From ENR-C20 sp942493145 (lineage in GTDB: Bacteria > Bacillota > Clostridia > Acetivibrionales > DTU013), in assembly GCA_942493145.1 (NCBI GenBank), contig OW818679.1, forward strand, positions 3,658,001 through 3,722,000: a DNA stretch of 64,000 nucleotides, given 5' to 3'. Below are positions 62,466-64,000 of the stretch, in pieces. Position numbers and translations under genes: made by a program. Every line of letters starts with the position of its first letter. Position 1 is the stretch's first letter. The notes beneath the pieces were generated by a model that saw nothing but the letters and a program-made list of their open reading frames with translations, searched no databases and was not told where the DNA came from.

Positions 62466-63518
62466 TCAGCCTAAATCAATAACCACTTTTATATCCTTTG
62501 GATTTTCCAGCTCGGTTGCAAAATACTTTTCCACCTGCGCCAGAGGGACAATTCGTGAAATTACTTTCTCAACATTCTCAAAATGCTTTTCAACTATTTT
62601 TATAGCTTCCTCAAACCCACCAGTGCTGCCAATACTCGTAATGATCGTCAGGGACTTTTTCATAACAAGGCCAAAATCAAGCTCTATTTGTTTTTGATGT
62701 CCTATGCATACTACCTTACCATTCGGGTTGGCCAATTCGATAGCCTTTTTCAAAGCCGAACCAATGCCGGCACCTTCAATTATCAGGTCAAAACCCGACT
62801 CCTCCGGTTTTAAACCGTCCAGCACATCAGCTTTAATGGTTTTAACATTATCAAATCCGAAGGAGTCCACAATCGCGAGTTTATCCTCTGCAATATCTGC
62901 AATCGTAATTAGCGGAATTTTCTGTTCAATCAGCGCAAACACCGCCATTGCACCAATGCCTCCCGCTCCGATGATTAACGCATTCCTGACAGTTTTCATA
63001 TCAGCCCCGGAAATACGGTTGATCACAGCCTCTATAGTCACTGCCAACGGTTCAACTAATGTCAGGGCTTTTACATCCAGCAAGCGAGGACAACGATAAA
63101 TGTGGAGCTGGTTAACAATAATGTACTGGGCACATCCGCCATCCTGGGTTATGCCTTTTTTCTGGATATTTTCACAATGATTCTTATCATTTCTGGCACA
63201 GTTGCTGCAGCTCGCGCAGAATATGGAGCAGTCTCCCGTCACAACATCTCTCGCCTGCCATTTTTCAGCTGCTTCTGCCCCTGTTTCTACTATCTCACCC
63301 ACCCACTCGTGTCCTATAACAACAGGATATTTATGCGGGGCGGTGTAGCTGCCTGAAAACAGTTTTTTATCCGATCCGCAGAGCGCTACATACTTTGTCC
63401 TGATCAGAACTTCATCCCTCTGCAGCTCCCCAAGCGGAATATCCATTACTTTTATCTTCCCGGGTGCTTCAATGACAACGCCTTTGTTTTCCATCCGTTT
63501 ATCCATCCGTTTATCCAT
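62466..63518 (-). CDS. Zinc-dependent alcohol dehydrogenase (sorbitol/threonine dehydrogenase-like)
   Basis: 350 aa from the ATG at 63518, 8 nt after GGAGG; two ATGGATAAACGG units at the start offer alternative ATGs at 63506 and 63494. MDR superfamily: catalytic zinc residues in CGSDKKLF and GHEWVGE, structural zinc in CASCSNCARNDKNHC, and cofactor loop IIGAGGIGAMAV. It oxidises a polyol or secondary alcohol with NAD(H). It is downstream of a sugar isomerase/epimerase gene on the same strand, so a polyol or inositol-type pathway is likely. Confidence 0.92.
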   Translation of the reverse strand: MDKRMDKRMENKGVVIEAPGKIKVMDIPLGELQRDEVLIRTKYVALCGSDKKLFSGSYTAPHKYPVVIGHEWVGEIVETGAEAAEKWQARDVVTGDCSIFCASCSNCARNDKNHCENIQKKGITQDGGCAQYIIVNQLHIYRCPRLLDVKALTLVEPLAVTIEAVINRISGADMKTVRNALIIGAGGIGAMAVFALIEQKIPLITIADIAEDKLAIVDSFGFDNVKTIKADVLDGLKPEESGFDLIIEGAGIGSALKKAIELANPNGKVVCIGHQKQIELDFGLVMKKSLTIITSIGSTGGFEEAIKIVEKHFENVEKVISRIVPLAQVEKYFATELENPKDIKVVIDLG

Positions 63519-63582
63519 CCCTTTATCCTCCTGCCCTTTACGATTCACACGCTACTCTTCATGCGGATTCCAACCCGCTCCG

Positions 63583-64000
63583 TCATATAAGTTTTGACAG
63601 ATACCCCAGACTATCGTTCAATGCTCTTTGCCACATCTGGTCATGATGGTGCAGCTCTACACTTATATAATTGCTGTACCCGGATTTTTTTATCATACTG
63701 ATGATCTTCTCAAAATCTATATCCCCTTCACCCGGAATTTCATGGTGATGAATCCCGTTCCTGATATCTTCAATATGAATATGGCGTGAATAGGGCAGCG
63801 CTGTCTCTATTGCATTGTAGCAATCATTTTCAGAGCAGAAAACATGTCCGATATCCAGATTCAATCTTAACTGAGGGCTGCCTGTTGCATTTATAACACT
63901 AATGCCTGCTGTAGTTGTCCCGATAAAAAAGTCCGGTTCAGGTTCAATAACGAGGATAAGATCGCCAAGTTCTTTCAAAAGCAAATTCAGCCCTGTATAT
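63583..64000 (-). CDS. Sugar phosphate isomerase/epimerase, TIM-barrel (C-terminal part)
   Basis: The open frame continues past position 64000, so only the last 139 codons or so are seen; the internal TTG at 63984 is not the start. Motifs of the AP-endonuclease-2-type TIM barrel are clear: VIEPEPDF with a metal-binding Glu, LRLNLDIGHVF with Asp/His, HIHIEDI and HEIPGEGDIDF, then VELHHHD. Such enzymes are hydroxypyruvate, xylose-like or inosose isomerases/epimerases. It precedes the zinc dehydrogenase by 64 nt. Confidence 0.88.
   Translation of the reverse strand, partial: YTGLNLLLKELGDLILVIEPEPDFFIGTTTAGISVINATGSPQLRLNLDIGHVFCSENDCYNAIETALPYSRHIHIEDIRNGIHHHEIPGEGDIDFEKIISMIKKSGYSNYISVELHHHDQMWQRALNDSLGYLSKLI

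Overview
The window reads as the chromosome of an anaerobic, endospore-forming Clostridia-type Firmicute. The evidence is a spore-coat transglutaminase, a trimeric [FeFe] hydrogenase, several CoA-linked and TRAP-type carboxylate genes, an LPxTG wall protein, purine-rich ribosome binding sites and A/T-rich intergenic DNA. No rRNA, tRNA, CRISPR array, insertion sequence or prophage was recognised. Most genes lie on the minus strand.

Layout. 1-0.2 kb: start of an HpaB-type flavoprotein. 0.4-2 kb: an unknown gene coupled to tgl. 2.1-5.8 kb: gnd, zwf and a cyclase-family hydrolase (pentose phosphate). 6.1-9.9 kb: MFS/MarR pair, a metallo-beta-lactamase-fold hydrolase and a zinc-ribbon membrane protein. 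10-12.4 kb: a KDPG-aldolase-like protein that has lost key residues, then the beta and gamma subunits of a Na+-pumping decarboxylase with no alpha subunit. 12.6-15.7 kb: first TRAP transporter. 16.3-17.3 kb: HD-GYP protein. 17.4-20.5 kb: SDRs, a DAPG/phloretin-hydrolase-type enzyme and a nitroreductase. 20.8-22.3 kb: a sigma-54 activator. 22.3-25.8 kb: 3-hydroxyacyl-CoA dehydrogenase, SDR and CoA-transferase. 26.2-29.2 kb: second TRAP transporter. 29.5-32 kb: LysR and a divergent MFS. 32.1-37.9 kb: three small-cargo secreted/lipoproteins and a SpaA-like surface protein. 38.1-42.1 kb: xylB, xylA and a ROK repressor. 42.2-52.3 kb: sugar ABC transporter, GH43, GH78 and an AraC regulator. 52.3-56.4 kb: YaiI/YqxD, HflK, HflC and a wall amidase. 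56.6-62 kb: HydA, a HydB-GltD fusion and HydC. 62.5-64 kb: a zinc alcohol dehydrogenase and a partial sugar isomerase.

How it works together. The most coherent hidden layer is a sigma-54 regulon. Four promoters with the same -24/-12 form (TTGGCAT, then TGCA or TGCT) sit 57-80 nt upstream of the HpaB-type gene, one SDR, the CoA-transferase operon and the second TRAP operon. A PAS/AAA+ sigma-54 activator lies in the middle of them. I infer a pathway in which a carboxylated or aromatic substrate is imported by TRAP, activated with CoA and oxidised by the dehydrogenases. The second regulatory layer is a 68-nt promoter block repeated upstream of the ABC transporter and the GH78-GH43 operon, next to an AraC gene, which defines a rhamnoside/arabinoside utilisation locus. 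A third is a TTTGCAAAAGT operator shared by xylA and its ROK regulator. The hydrogenase is unusual because its NuoF-like subunit is fused to a GltD/NfnB-like NADPH:flavin module.
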